Under the pieces are notes generated by a model. The model made no database searches. It saw nothing but the letters and a program-made list of their open reading frames with translations, and was not told where the DNA came from. A program made the translations under genes and the position numbers. From positions 3,512,898-3,576,897 of the forward strand of contig JAJEKV010000031.1 of assembly GCA_021234155.1 (NCBI GenBank): DNA of 64,000 nt. The letters are read 5' to 3'. Below are positions 13,087-24,317 of this stretch, piece by piece. Origin of the DNA: Isoetes taiwanensis (lineage: Eukaryota; Streptophyta; Lycopodiopsida; Isoetales; Isoetaceae). How positions within the stretch are numbered: the first letter of the stretch is position 1; each line of letters begins with the position of its first letter.

Positions 13087-13250
13087 AAAGCAATGGTTTT
13101 AAGGCTGGCATATATCGCTAAAGCAATAGTTTTAAGGCTGACATATATCACTAAAGCAATAGTTTTAATGCTGGTGTATATCACTAAAGCAATAGTTTTA
13201 AGGCTGGCGTATATCACCGTAGTCATTTATAAAAAGTTTAAAGCAATGGT
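13087..13250. repeat. 33-bp minisatellite
   Basis: Four complete and one partial copy of a 33-bp unit (AAAGCAATAGTTTTAAGGCT plus 13 bp). Because 33 is divisible by three, the array reads as an 11-residue repeat on both strands. This explains the short open frames here, which are not genes. The flank at 12900-13080 carries looser repeats containing TTATGTGCGCATA. Confidence 0.85.
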
Positions 13251-13870
13251 TTTAAGGGGTCCAGAGGTAATAACCTTGAGGCCATGATGAAACCATTTGA
13301 ACATAAAAATTTGGAATATAAGCTTGTAGAGCTATTCATGAAGCCAGGGTCGCAAGGGAGGTAACAAGCATTTATACGAACTTTGATGTAACCTTTGGGA
13401 ACACTTCAAAACTATAAGGCAAATCCCTTTTAAGCACGTGGCATTTCTTGGAGCCATAGTGGCGACGGAGAATGAGGTGTGAGTGAGAAGCATTTGACAG
13501 GGTTTGAGAGTAATACATCACAAGGCAATAACATGGCTATGGTGAAGGCATGGGAGTATGGAAAAATAAAAGAATAGAGAGAAGAAAAACTCTCAAGGGG
13601 CAAATGTTAACATGACAAGTGTAAAGGTAGGGCATAGATATGAAAAAGATAGGTTTAGTTCCAGGCTCAAGATCAATCTCATGCTCCACTCCCCTTGATG
13701 GAGGTGGCTCTATAGCAACTCCTCGAGAAATACATCTTTGTATCTTTCCAAAAGATCGAGTAATTGAGGATGAAGTTGAGAACTTCCATCCAGTTGCTCT
13801 ACGAGTGAATTACAAGTTTTTACACATATATCATCATCATGTACATATATTCCAAAAACTTGATTATTAT
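13251..13870. other. Spacer, possible retroelement debris
   Basis: No gene is supported. A short plus-strand frame at 13640-13879 has no family resemblance that I can name. Confidence 0.35.
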
Positions 13871-14128
13871 TTACTCTAAAACAGCTTTGGCCTGAGTGGC
13901 CGATAACAACTTTCGGGATCCCACATAAGGCGATCCTTGTACACTAACAAACTTAGAATCCTCTAACTCAAAAGTTAATACATGGAATGCCCAGTCAATG
14001 AGCAGACATGCAATTTGAAGCCACTCTATCCCCCAGATGACATCACAACGTTTTAAATTGATCAAATCAACATCAATTCTAAACTGTACTGATCTAGATG
14101 AACTTCTATCCTGAAGTATCAAGTCCAC
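13871..14128 (-). pseudogene. Ty3/gypsy protease fragment
   Basis: The minus-strand frame carries CDVIWGIEWLQ followed by LLIDW and a beta-strand-rich stretch ending VSVQG. This order resembles the C-terminal half of the gypsy retropepsin region, where the YDVILGMDWL motif is followed by a short linker. The catalytic D[ST]G part is missing. It lies in the opposite orientation to the RT-RNase H remnant that starts ~130 bp away, so the two do not belong to one intact polyprotein. Confidence 0.55.
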
Positions 14129-14259
14129 GCCCTGCGCTTATTGATCAATCTTCGTAAAATAATGTGCACCCTGGAGTTGTTCCAACAACTCTGGGATCAG
14201 ACGAAGTGGATACCAATTCAGCACTGTGATTTTATTGAGGCCTCTTTTACTGTTTGAGT

Positions 14260-15480
14260 CCTCTTGAGTTAGAGGAAGTCAAAAAGCAAATTAAAGAATT
14301 GCTTGATAAGGGGTTTATCTAGCCAAGCAAGTCTCCTTTTGTTGCTCCGATGCTGCTGGTTAAGAAGAAGTATGAAACTATGCGCATGTGCATAGATTAT
14401 CGCGCTCTTAACAAAGCAACAATTAAGGATAGATATCCTTTACCACGGATTGATGATATTTTGGACCGTATAGGTGGTGCAACTTGGTTCACCAAAATTG
14501 ATCTAAGGAGTGGATATCAAATTAAAATCCGTGAGGGTGACAAACCGAAGACTGCCTTTCGAACTCATCAAGGCCACTAGAGTTCTTGGTCATGCCGTTT
14601 TGTCCCACCAATGCGCCAGCTACGTTCATGAGATTGATGAACCGAGTATGCGCTGATTACCTAGACAAATTAGTTGAAGTATTCTTGGATGATATACTTG
14701 TATACTCGAACTCATTGGAAGAACAATTTCAACATCTAGAGCAAGTGCTTAAAATATTGCGAGCCAATAAGTTGTATGCCAAAATTTCTAAGTGTGATTT
14801 CATCAAGCAACGGGTTGCTTATTTGGGTCACATTTTGTCCCTGGGTTGTCTTAGGACTCTAGCAAAATCTGAAAGCAGTACAAGAATGGTTCACGAGTTG
14901 AGAGTTGAGAAGTTTTCTTGGGTTGGCTACTTACGACTAAAATTTTGTGCATAAGTTTTCTAACGTAGTACCCCCGCTCACCGATCTTCTGAGAAAAGAT
15001 CAAGAATATGTGTGGGGTCAAGCTCAACGAGAGGCCTTTGAAAAGATCAAAAGTCTTTTGGTGAGTAGTCTAGTATTGAAGATACCCGACCTCAATGAGT
15101 CGTTTGAGGTATACAAGGATGCTTGTGGGCAAGCTCTGGGAGTTGTGCTTATACAACAAGGTCGTGTTATTGCATATGAAAGCCGTAAGATTAATCAAGC
15201 AGAATGGAATTATGCAATATATGAGCAAGAACTATTGGCTATAGTTCATGCATTGAAGACGTGGCGGCACTACTTGAGATGTGGTACCCGTAAAGGGCCG
15301 CACACGTTTGTGGCATATACTGACCACAAGCCCTTGAGATTCTTGCAAAGCCAAGCTGATATTAGCCCTAGGTAAGCTAGATGGCTTGACTTTTTGCATG
15401 AGTTCCATTTTAGTATTGAGCATACTCCTGAAAAGAATAATCCAGTTCGGATGTCTTATCCAGGATTAAGCATTTGAATA
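14260..15480 (+). pseudogene. Ty3/gypsy reverse transcriptase-RNase H remnant
   Basis: Reverse transcriptase motifs are in order: [21 protein letters not shown] near 14390, [13 protein letters not shown] near 14485, MPFCPTNAPATF near 14590, and the catalytic FLDDILVYS near 14680. RNase H follows from 14950 with FEVYKDACGQALGVVL, the E of YEQELLAIVHALKTWRHYL, and TDHKPLRF. Breaks are a stop before PSKSPF (about 14320), a shift near 14577, a scrambled connection near 14850-14945 and a stop after ISPR near 15373. No integrase and no LTRs are visible. It is a dead fragment of a gypsy element. Confidence 0.9.
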
Positions 15481-15827
15481 CTTTAATGGTGGGGGAGAAT
15501 GATCTCTTCTCTGGCCTTGTATTAGCAGCACCGATTAACAAGTTCTTTAAAATATTCAATCCTGTTAAAGAATGTGCAAGGCATGGAAATTTAAAAGACC
15601 CTGGCATTCTTGTGTTTGCCCATTGACATATGATATATGTCCACATTGCTCCTCAAGAGGCAACTTAGACGAAGCTCAGTTGTTTGGTCCAAAGATGAAA
15701 ATAAATGCTTGGATAATGTGCCGGTAAAGCTTGCATGCATCTTCTGATAATTTAGCTGGAATAGATCAGGTTGTTATGAGTGTCATAAAACCTTGCTTAT
15801 TTTGCATCTCTCATTGCCACTAAAGAA
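15481..15827. other. Spacer after the gypsy remnant
   Basis: It may be decayed linker to a lost integrase, but nothing recognisable remains. Confidence 0.3.
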
Positions 15828-16905
15828 ATGCCATCGATCTGAGCCATTGATCCGAGCCATCGGATCGGTATTCTCGAATGGGCGAGCATGCCTCTCTCCC
15901 ATGCATGCATGCATTGCATGCATTTCCTGGGGCTCTGGTTCATTTGGGTATCGCTATTTCTTGCAGGTTCTTCATCGACTTCTCATCGGCATTTTCTCCT
16001 TTCTCTGCAGTTCCCTTGACTCGCTTTCTTTGATACCAGGCAGGGGAGGGACTTCTCCCTGCTTGTTTTGATAGTTTGGCGTCCTTTTCTACGTTCTGAC
16101 ATGTTCTTCCCCGATCTTGTTCCTTTTTTGGCCATCCTTCAACCTTCGATCTCGATCCCATTCTGATAAGGAAGCGCTCTTTTTGTCGGGGGCTTTTGTC
16201 TGTTTTCATGCGAGCCCTTATTCGAGAATGCCGTCGATCCGAGCCATCAGATCAGTATTCTCGAATGGGCGAGCATGCATCTCTCCCATGCATGTATGCA
16301 TAGCATGCATCTCTCCCATGCATGTATGCATAGCATGCATCTCTCCCATGCATGCATGCATTGCATGCATTTTCCAGGGCTCTGATTCATTTTGGGATCG
16401 CTATTTCTTTCAGGTTCGTCATCGACATCTCATCAGCATTTTCTCGTCTCTCAGCAATTCCCTTGCTTCCCCCCATCCTTCCTTAATAATGTATATATTA
16501 TTGTAAATGTTGTTTTTTGTCGCATGGCACGCGTGACCAGCCCCTCCCGTTTTCGAGGTTTTTTCTCTCTTGGTTTTTTTATTGGTGATGTGCAGGTCCA
16601 AGGGTGATGCGCGACTTTGGTATTCTCGCGTGGGTTTTTTTGTGGGAATATTTAGTAGCTTTGTGTTGTCCAAGCCCCTTGCCGAGATTTTATTGCTAGG
16701 ATTTTTCCTGGAAAATCCAAAAGGGCAGGGTTTTTTAATCCCAGTGATAAGCTCTTGGCAGATACGCTAGCCAACATCTGTAGCACACAATTTTATTTGG
16801 GGTCCAGGTGTCATAACTGGATATTCCCTATGTTTTTTATTTTTTAGGTAGCCTGAGATGTGCCTACTCTATACCATTGTAGAAAAATTGTTGAGATGAA
16901 TGAAA
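15828..16905 (+). repeat. Family A repeat, copy 2
   Basis: The best-spread copy of the repeat. Two head-to-tail units each start with CGATC(C/T)GAGCCAT (15835 and 16238) followed by alternating CATGCATG arrays. A TCCCTTGCTTCC-like joint and a unique part follow. The unique part ends with TTTTTCCTCGAAAA-like sequence, a GTGATAAGC stem arm near 16743, GGGGTCCAGG near 16798 and ATTGTTGAGATGAATGAA near 16887. It is non-coding. It has no TG..CA termini or target duplication that I can define, so its class is open. Confidence 0.75.
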
Positions 16906-17421
16906 AGTCTAGCTAGCAGGAGCTTTTGTCTGTTTTCATGTGAGCCCTTATTCGAGAACGCAAACACATGCCGAAATCAAGTTAAATGAATATCTGCAGC
17001 AGGGTGTAAATTCTATAGTGGTGTACAGAAAGCATTGTCCGGACATGTGCTTTATGTGCTGAAAGCGCTTAGTACCTCCTGGACGTATGACGTCCAACCG
17101 AAATAAAACGGAATTGGCATTCACCAAGAATAGTATATGCAATTCCAGAATGGTAGGGATCAGTGACTAGGATCTCAAAAGACGCGAGAACTCCGTTGGC
17201 GGGGAGGATGGATGGAGTTTCCTTTAGTGGTTGGCAGGAGAAATCAGAATTCGGAATTGCAATTAGAGAATTGACATACCAATTCATACAATTCGAACAA
17301 ATTTTGCATTGTTTCAATTGAATTTTCAACTTGGAATTGTAATTCAAGTCGTGAAATCTGTCTCGTGAATTTCAATGGAAAGCTCCCCTGAAAGCATCAA
17401 TTCACTAGAAGAAGGATTTTC
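16906..17421. other. Upstream region of the transposase-like gene
   Basis: It holds a 32-bp echo of the family A sequence (CTTTTGTCTGTTTTCATG at 16923, also at 16194). No TIR could be identified here for the gene that follows. Confidence 0.35.
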
Positions 17422-20400
17422 TTGCAAATTCAAGCTGAAAATAGAAGAGAAAGGAAGAGACAGAGAGAGAAGGAAAACAATCCTCCTTCCAATACCAAAG
17501 ATTCTGGTGTTTTTAGTGAAAGAAGATTGCAGGAATTGTCGAAGAATTTGGAAGATTATTTCAATGAAATTACAAATACTTTTGCCTCGAATGTGGACAA
17601 AGGGAAGTTAGCATCGAGATTCTTCAAGAAGATTAAACATCTTCCACTCGATGTTGATGTAGCAGATCCAAAAGAAAATGCCCTTATGGGGGATTTAATT
17701 TTGAATGTGAAAGAGACTTTTCAAGCTCAAACATATGATAGAAATACTGATGTTCTTCAAGCAAAAAGGAGTACACTGCAAATGGCTGCATCTTCAACAA
17801 AGGGAGTGAATCAATCAGCAATAGCAAGGCTTCTATCTATTCCAAGAAGAATTGTGGCAAGAGCATTTCAGAGACGTGTGTATGCAGAATTTGAAGCAGG
17901 TCCCTGGTCAATGTTTCAGAGGAGAAAAAGGTCTGATGCACTTTCAGATGAAGCAATAGGTAAGATAAAGAATTTTTGGGATGAGAATACTAGGATCTCA
18001 CCATATAAAAAACATGTGAGAAAACATGTTAGTGAAACAGGTGAAAAGATTGACCATCCTATTCATTTGCTGGAGGTGACACAAGTAAGCACATTCTGCC
18101 TCTTTTTTTCTGTATTTTGCATGATATTGTTGCTGAATCTGTGTTATGATCAGTTGCAGTTTTATCTTCAATTCAGGAAAGAGTATCCTGAGATCAATAT
18201 ATGCCAGCAAACTTTTGAGAAGCTTAAACCCAACTATATTAGGAGATTGCAAGAAAGAGAGACTTGCTGCTGCCAGTACCACATGCACCTTGATTTGGTC
18301 ATGCATGCAATTAATAACATGAGGTCTGATCCTTATGGTGTGCACAAAGATTGCAAATGCACATGCAAGGTATGTGGTCCAGGTCCAACATGCAATGCTA
18401 AGGACAATATTTTCAAATCTACAAGTGAGTATTGGAGAAATGTGGTATGCCCCAAAGTAGAAGCAGATGAATGGCACAAACATGCATGTTTGATGCAGAC
18501 CTGTTATTAACATAGCTCATATTGTTTAACTTTTCATTTCTATGATATCTAGATAACATATCTCATATATTGTTTAACTTTTCATTTCTATGATATCTAG
18601 CTTCAATATTCTCTTACAGTACTTTCTCTAATCCACTTTATACAGGATTCCAAAGTGTCCAAGGGAAACAAGTAAATCATTAGAACACCTGGTGGATTGG
18701 AAAGTTTTTGAAAAAGTTAGTGTTGAGTTTGTGTTAGAAGGATCACATCATTTATACTAATTTGTTGATTCTACTACTTGCAGCAAGAAGCTGTTTCTAA
18801 GAGAAACCCTAAGAAGAAACCAACTAAAGTTACAAGATTGGCCTACAAGACTGGTACACCTTTTGAATTTCAGGAACATGCAAGAAAAACAATGGCACAA
18901 TTGTGCCACACAACTACAAGGCTCATTGGCAAGCAAAACAATTCAGACAATGTTTGGCAAGTTTTGGAGAAGACACAATAGTTTCTGTAATTGACTTTGC
19001 AAAAAACTATGGTTTCAAAGTTCAACAGGAAGCGCAATTATGTTATTGGCACACTGACCAGGTATCCATTTTAGTTCATATCACTTACAGGTTTGGAAGG
19101 AAACAAGAGGTGGATGGCAATGACATCAAGAAGAAAAGAAAAGATATAAAGCAAAAAGATGATAACAGAGAAATTATAAAAGAGTGTCACTTCTATATTT
19201 CAGATGAGAAGTCTCATGACACTGAATTTGTACAGCATTGCCTCTTAAAACATGCCACTTGGTTGGAGTTAAATGGTATTCAATATTCCAAGCATTACGT
19301 ATGGTCAGATGGTTGTTCATCTCAATTTAAGTCTTCAAGACCATTCTATTTCTTGGGTAGATGGTACAGAGATCTTGGGAAGGAGATTATTTGGAATTTC
19401 TTTGTCGGCTTGCATGGAAAAGGTGAGCATGATGGCCAAGGAGCAGTGGTAAAAAAAGATTTCTCACAAAGGAACAACTGAAGTATAATGGGAGAAAACT
19501 CCAGTGTGCTGCAGATGTCATTCGATTTTTAAATGAATTCTTTACCAACAGCTCATCTGATTCCGATATACACAGGTAAGTATTGCACTTGTAGCACTTG
19601 AAGCACTTGAAGCACTTAGACCTGTATTTTATAATAATTATTGTGCATGATTTTTATGTATGTTTGGTGATACTTTACTAGTTTTGTACATGTTGAAGGC
19701 CATTTATGTACAAATATAACATTTTGAACTTTTTTTTTTGTTATTGGAATGTTTACTTACCTGTACAACACTTACAGTACTTACAGCAGTTAAGCACTTA
19801 CAACACTTGATAAATTGTTGCATGCAGATACTTTTGGGAAATTGATCCTCATAGTATAGATAGATCAGAAAGGTATGATGCTCAGACTCTTAAAGGGACA
19901 ACTAAAATTCATTGCATCAGGCCTTTTGATAGAGAAAATCCTTTGAAGCTTGCACATAGACCTTTGTCATGTTTTTGCATGTCTTGCCAGCAAGGGAAAT
20001 GGGACTCCTGTAGCACTAAATCTCGTATAGGAGGTTGGGAGACAAATGAGTTGGTCCCAAAAAGAGCAGAAGTGCAGGAAATTACAGACAATGAGGTTGT
20101 GTCTGAAGACGAGGAGACTGATAGTGAAGATGATGGTGACCATGATCTGATCAGCTCTAATGTAGAAGTAGGGGACAATTTTGCAGTGAATGCAGAAGAA
20201 GGCAATGCTGAGGGTGTAGACTTTTATGTCCTGAAATGTATTGAGACAAAGAACACATTACTAGATGATTATGAAGATGGCTGGGGCAATGTTTTTGGAA
20301 TTGGTGAGGACATACTTTCTGTCTACTATTACAAACAATTGGAAGGAGAATTAAGTTTTCAACTTCTTTTAGACAAACCACTGGCCACAATGTACATCCA

Positions 20401-20506
20401 CCTCGTTAGGATTTGCAAATTTGACACGACTTTGGTGAAAGACAACCTATATAGTATGGATGAGCAAACATGCCAACAAATAATGAGCAACCTGCCTTCA
20501 AGTTGA
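17422..20506 (+). CDS. Multi-exon transposase-like protein, two frame breaks
   Basis: Exons can be followed at 17422-18084, from 18154 (or 18160) to about 18500, about 18646-18715, about 18781-19574, and about 19829-20506. The product is near 750 aa. The N-terminal part has a charged region and a helix-turn-helix-like stretch (SAIARLLSIPRRIVARAF). A cysteine/histidine-rich segment follows (ETCCCQYHMH ... CKCTCKVCGPGPTC). The core resembles, from memory, an unnamed DDE-like family shared by plants and invertebrates: VIDFAKNYGFK, YWHTDQVSILVH, WSDGCSSQFKSSRPF and HGKGEHDGQGAVVK. The acidic residues of those motifs would be the catalytic set, which is inference. The C-terminus is acidic. One-base breaks occur in A-runs near 18880 and at 19450 (seven A's), so either recent decay or consensus error is possible. 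It converges on the HAD gene, with 167 bp between the stops. Confidence 0.6.
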
Positions 20507-20673
20507 TAACAGTTTAGGAGCAGCAATTGTGCAAAGAAGATAAAAATATTCATTGATAACTTAATAAGTATATCCAGATCCAAAGGATATATCAAAATGT
20601 ATACAAAATTGGCCAGCCTACATGAACAACAAAAATGGCTGGTTGTCAGTTGACTATTTACAATTTGTTTCAC

Positions 20674-21859
20674 CTAACTATTTACAAATTGTTTCAGGTG
20701 TTGCAAGGCAGAGTTGTTGATGAACTTGCTATTTGCCTGTTCAGTCAGCCACTTCACAAATGTAGAGTAATAGAGATCAAAAGAAACCTGCTGAGGAACT
20801 GTTAATATTGCTGCATCCAACCTCTCAAGAATGTCCACGGCCTCCATATCAAAGAAATCCACATATTGTGCTCTCTTCAATAATGTCTTCCAGTTACCAT
20901 CCATTGCAAGTTGATACAACAATGGAAATATGGAATCCACTAGCAAACTTGAACTTGACTTAAATTCTTCAATCCTCATGCTTGCTGCAATAACAGTTGT
21001 ATAAGGTGGAGACAAGAATGTCTTATAAACTGAGTCATCAACCAAAATACATCTTTCAGTGTATTGAGGAAACTGGCAATACACCTTTTCCAAAGGTTTC
21101 ATGAACACTAGTTTGTCAACATTGTCCAGGTAAAGTGAAAGGCATTTTGTCACAAAACTCTTGTCCCCAAATAAAAACAAACCTGTGTATAAGTAATGGA
21201 CACAACTTCTGTAACACCTCCTTTGTATTGAAAGCAGTCATAGATGAGCATATAACCAAGTCATAGTAAACACTTACCTTGATTAAAAATTCTGTAACAC
21301 CAGGCCTGAATAAAACTATCTTGTTTTTTGTATACTCTATAATGTGTGGGCCAGGTATTTCAAGTTTTTCAGACTTTGAATATGTTTTAACCAAAACACC
21401 ATTGAGGTCCATAATCAATAGTTTTCTACTCACCATGACATCTCTGCTATGTGCTGCTTTACTTGTTGAACCTGCTGGCTCAACACTTGCTGGAAAACTT
21501 GCTGGCTCAACACTTGTTTCAAATGTCTTGGCAACTGTATCAACACAATGTTGAACCATTGTTTGCTGAACTATATTTGCCTCAACTATATTTTGTGGAA
21601 CAAAAGCTGGCTCAACACTTGTTTCAAATGTCTTAGCAACTGTATCAACACAATGTTGAACCATTGTTGGCTGAACTATATTTGCCTCAACTATATTATC
21701 TCCCACAAAAGAAGACTCAACTATAGTTGGTTGAACTATAGTTTCTGGAGCTAATGGTTGTTGAACTATAGTTGCCTCAAGTATAGTTTTTGGAACTAAA
21801 GGTGGCTCAACTTCTGCTCTCCTTTCCTTCACTTTATTGATGACTAGTAAATTGCCCAC
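20674..21859 (-). CDS. HAD/FCP1-like (NIF) phosphatase domain protein, one frame break
   Basis: Reads from 21859 down to 20674. The first ~140 residues are low-complexity, with repeated VEPAFVPQ/TIVQ units; two 81-bp-scale direct repeats encode VQHCVDTVAKTFETSVEPA twice. A haloacid dehalogenase domain of the FCP1/SCP (NLI-interacting factor) type follows. It has motif I LLIMDLNGVLV, FRPGVTEFL, motif II VICSSMTAFNT, lysine motif KLVFMKPLEKVY and motif IV CILVDDSVYK. The second aspartate of DxDxT is asparagine, as in many plant DLNG-type relatives; the effect on catalysis is unclear. The frame shifts by one near 21128, exactly at a CCAGG site, between the motif II half and the motif IV half. 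A small intron does not explain it. The substrate is unknown. It may be a host gene or a passenger of the adjoining transposase-like unit. Confidence 0.7.
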
Positions 21860-23150
21860 CGTTGGTGGGCTTTACATGTGATTGTTCACCTTTTGTGATT
21901 GTTCGATGTGATTGTTCACAAAGAATGGGGTAGTAATGTGTTACCAGTTCTGATCTGCAGATATTGCAAGAGTTTGATTTGCAACTTTTGGCAAGGGAGG
22001 ATTCAAGAGCGGATGCATACCTGCCCTAACTGGTATGAAATCAATCACTATAATCAACCACTTAGTTAGGAAATACGTGAATCCTTGTTTGGAGCTTTTT
22101 TATTTTTTTTTTTGGGGGGGTGGGGAGGGGCAAAAGATATTGTTGCCCCTTTTTAAGTTCAAGGGGCATCATTTGTGCCTTTTTCTTTTAAGTTGAAGGG
22201 GTGCCATTTGTGCCTTTTTGTTTAGAACATTTTGCGTTCAGGGGAAAATGTATTCTTGTCCTTGTTAAAATTCAAAATGTGCCTTTTTGTTAAAAGGATT
22301 TTTACCTTTGAGGGGTTTGAGGGGTCTTGGTGTTGTCCCTTTTTAAGTTCAAGTGGTGTCTTTTGTGCATTTTTCTTTAAAATATTTTGCATTTAGGTGA
22401 AAAAGGTAATTTTTGTCCTTGTTAAAATTCAAAATTCAAAAGGTGAAAAAGGTTGGTGCTTTTCAAGAAAAACCACCTTGGGCATTGTAAAAAATGGATC
22501 TTAGACATGGAATCTATTAATAACTTTTTTCATGTCAAATGTTCTTTTACTTTTTAAGAAAAAGAATCAACTTGGCTACCAACATGGAGAATTGCCCTAA
22601 ACCAAACCAAACTTCAGTTAGATCCTTCTCTATGGACTCTTTAATTTAATGTCATGTGGACTATTTTATGCCGAATCTATTTAGCAATACAAACTTTAAC
22701 ATAATTATACTGCTTATGAATCCGAAACATCAGAACACCAGTGTATGCATTAGGCAAGGTGATGCACAACTTGTGTGGTCATATGTGCACAGAATGTGCT
22801 CGCATGCATGTAACCAAGTTATGTTTCTGACCTTGCTATTTCCATATTGCAGCTTGGATTTACCAATTCTCTTTGGCCACAACTTTTGTACTGCCATTAC
22901 AATGTAATGCTAGCAAAACTAAATATGTGCAAAGAGAGCACCAACCTTGTGTGGCAATGAAATCAGTGATCTGCCAAAAAATATACTCCATGTCTATACT
23001 TCATAAACCAAGATCTCCGACTTGAACTCAATCTCAAACCTTTTATAATGAAGCTGAAGTTGTCTTGGTCCAGTGGAAACATGCTAACAGATACTTACAG
23101 GGACTAACAGATACTTACAGCGACACTGTTGTAGCCTGCGAGGTGTAGCC
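21860..23150. other. Spacer with degenerate 22-kb repeats
   Basis: A hairpin GCCCACC..GGTGGGC sits at 21856-21871, just upstream of the HAD gene start. Between about 22130 and 22470 several diverged units alternate 'CCCTTTTTAAGTTCAAGGGG' and 'TTTGTGCCTTTTT'. No gene is supported. Confidence 0.5.
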
Positions 23151-23688
23151 TTAAATTACAGAAAGCTGCATGGCATAGAATGCAAACACAGTTCAGGAAA
23201 ATGCATAGCTGACGCTAGAAAGCAGAAAACTCCGTGCTTCCAATCAGCAGCGCCATAGCCCTAAAACTCCTATGAAATTGTTTGATCACATATAAGTAAA
23301 GAAGGCTGTAAAAAATGAGGATAACAGGGTTGTAGGACTTAAATCAGGCCCTACTTTTTATCTTTAGAAGCCACAAAAAAGATTAAGAATGACAACAATA
23401 TAAATTTCGAAGCATCAAAGGAAAAATAATTTAAGAGACTGCTGTACCTGTGGATTGAAATGTCGAAAAGGAGAAACTTGTTAGGAGCATCATGCATAGT
23501 GGAGTCGCACTCCTTTCTGGTGTGCCACTTGGTGATCTCATATTGCTCATCATGGCCTTCTCCAGCAAATTTATACATTGATCAAGGTAAAGACGATGTG
23601 CTTTTCCTCGGCTAATCTCTGCATCTGCCTTCTCAGACTTTAGTTGCACAACTTCTTTAGAGAAGGTATCACTTTTAATAGAAGTTTC
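23151..23688 (-). pseudogene. Coiled-coil gene segment, tandem copy 1, left half
   Basis: Nearly identical to 35856-36408. On the minus strand it encodes SIKSDTFSKEVVQLKSEKAD ... GKAHRLYLDQCINLLEKAMM and a SPSGTPERS motif, the same protein as in the second copy. A complete LTR retrotransposon cuts the reading frame right after GTTTC (23684-23688). Relative to copy 2 a 16-bp piece is missing after the ATGCATAGT at about 23500. I do not recognise the gene family. Confidence 0.85.
23684..23688. repeat. Target-site duplication GTTTC (left)
   Basis: GTTTC directly precedes the TGTTAG start of the LTR and recurs right after the distal LTR at 34760-34764. The uninterrupted site (single GTTTC at 36404-36408) is visible in the second copy of the duplicated segment. 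Confidence 0.95.
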
Positions 23689-24272
23689 TGTTAGTCCTGT
23701 GCCTCCTGGTACAGGACTATTCATGCATACGACGGACCAGGTCAAGCTCAAGGATCCACAGTCAGCCACGGGTCAGCCATCAAAGGCTCGCGAGAAGACC
23801 AAGCAGTTGGACCACGCAGCCAAAACTGCGCCCGTCAACAAAGGCGCCGGCCGGACAAGTGATGGCCCGCCACGCAGCGTCAAGATCGGCCGTCGGCCAA
23901 TGATTCTAGGCATTTCATGAGGCACCGCCAACATTCCTCAAAATCAGGCCTCCTCCCAGGTCGCGGCACCGAGATCGGTCGAGTGTCTATATTGGGCCAA
24001 AGGCCATTGTACTATATATATGATTAGAGCTAGCACATGAAGGCTAGATGAGTTTTGAGTCTTGTCTCTTTTCAGTCTTCTCTCGATTGCGAGAGCTTAT
24101 GTATGTTCATCATTGACATCAAGGAAGCTTATCATTTTCCTCTCATTTGTTCTGTTTTCTTCTTCTTGTTCTCTTCTTGCAAATCCCGTGACATAGTCCC
24201 CGGACTCTCTGTTAGATCCACGGGTCCTCACGGAGGGCTGTCTTCCAGAGTTCCCAACCCGGACCCCAAACA
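23689..24272 (+). repeat. 5' LTR of the 11-kb gypsy element (584 bp)
   Basis: Starts TGTTAGTCCTGTGCC and ends GGACCCCAAACA. An ACTATATATATGATT stretch near 24010 is a plausible TATA box in U3/R. No standard primer-binding site lies directly after it. A TTGGGCGCCATCGGTGG block at about 24372, ~100 bp inside, is the only candidate. Confidence 0.95.
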
Positions 24273-24317
24273 CCGCCGCCGCCGGCCGGGTGCGATTCAA
24301 TCCTACTTTACATCGCC

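Noticed and set aside
13087-13250. CRISPR-like array
   Set aside because: Units are head to tail without unique spacers; it is a minisatellite in plant DNA.
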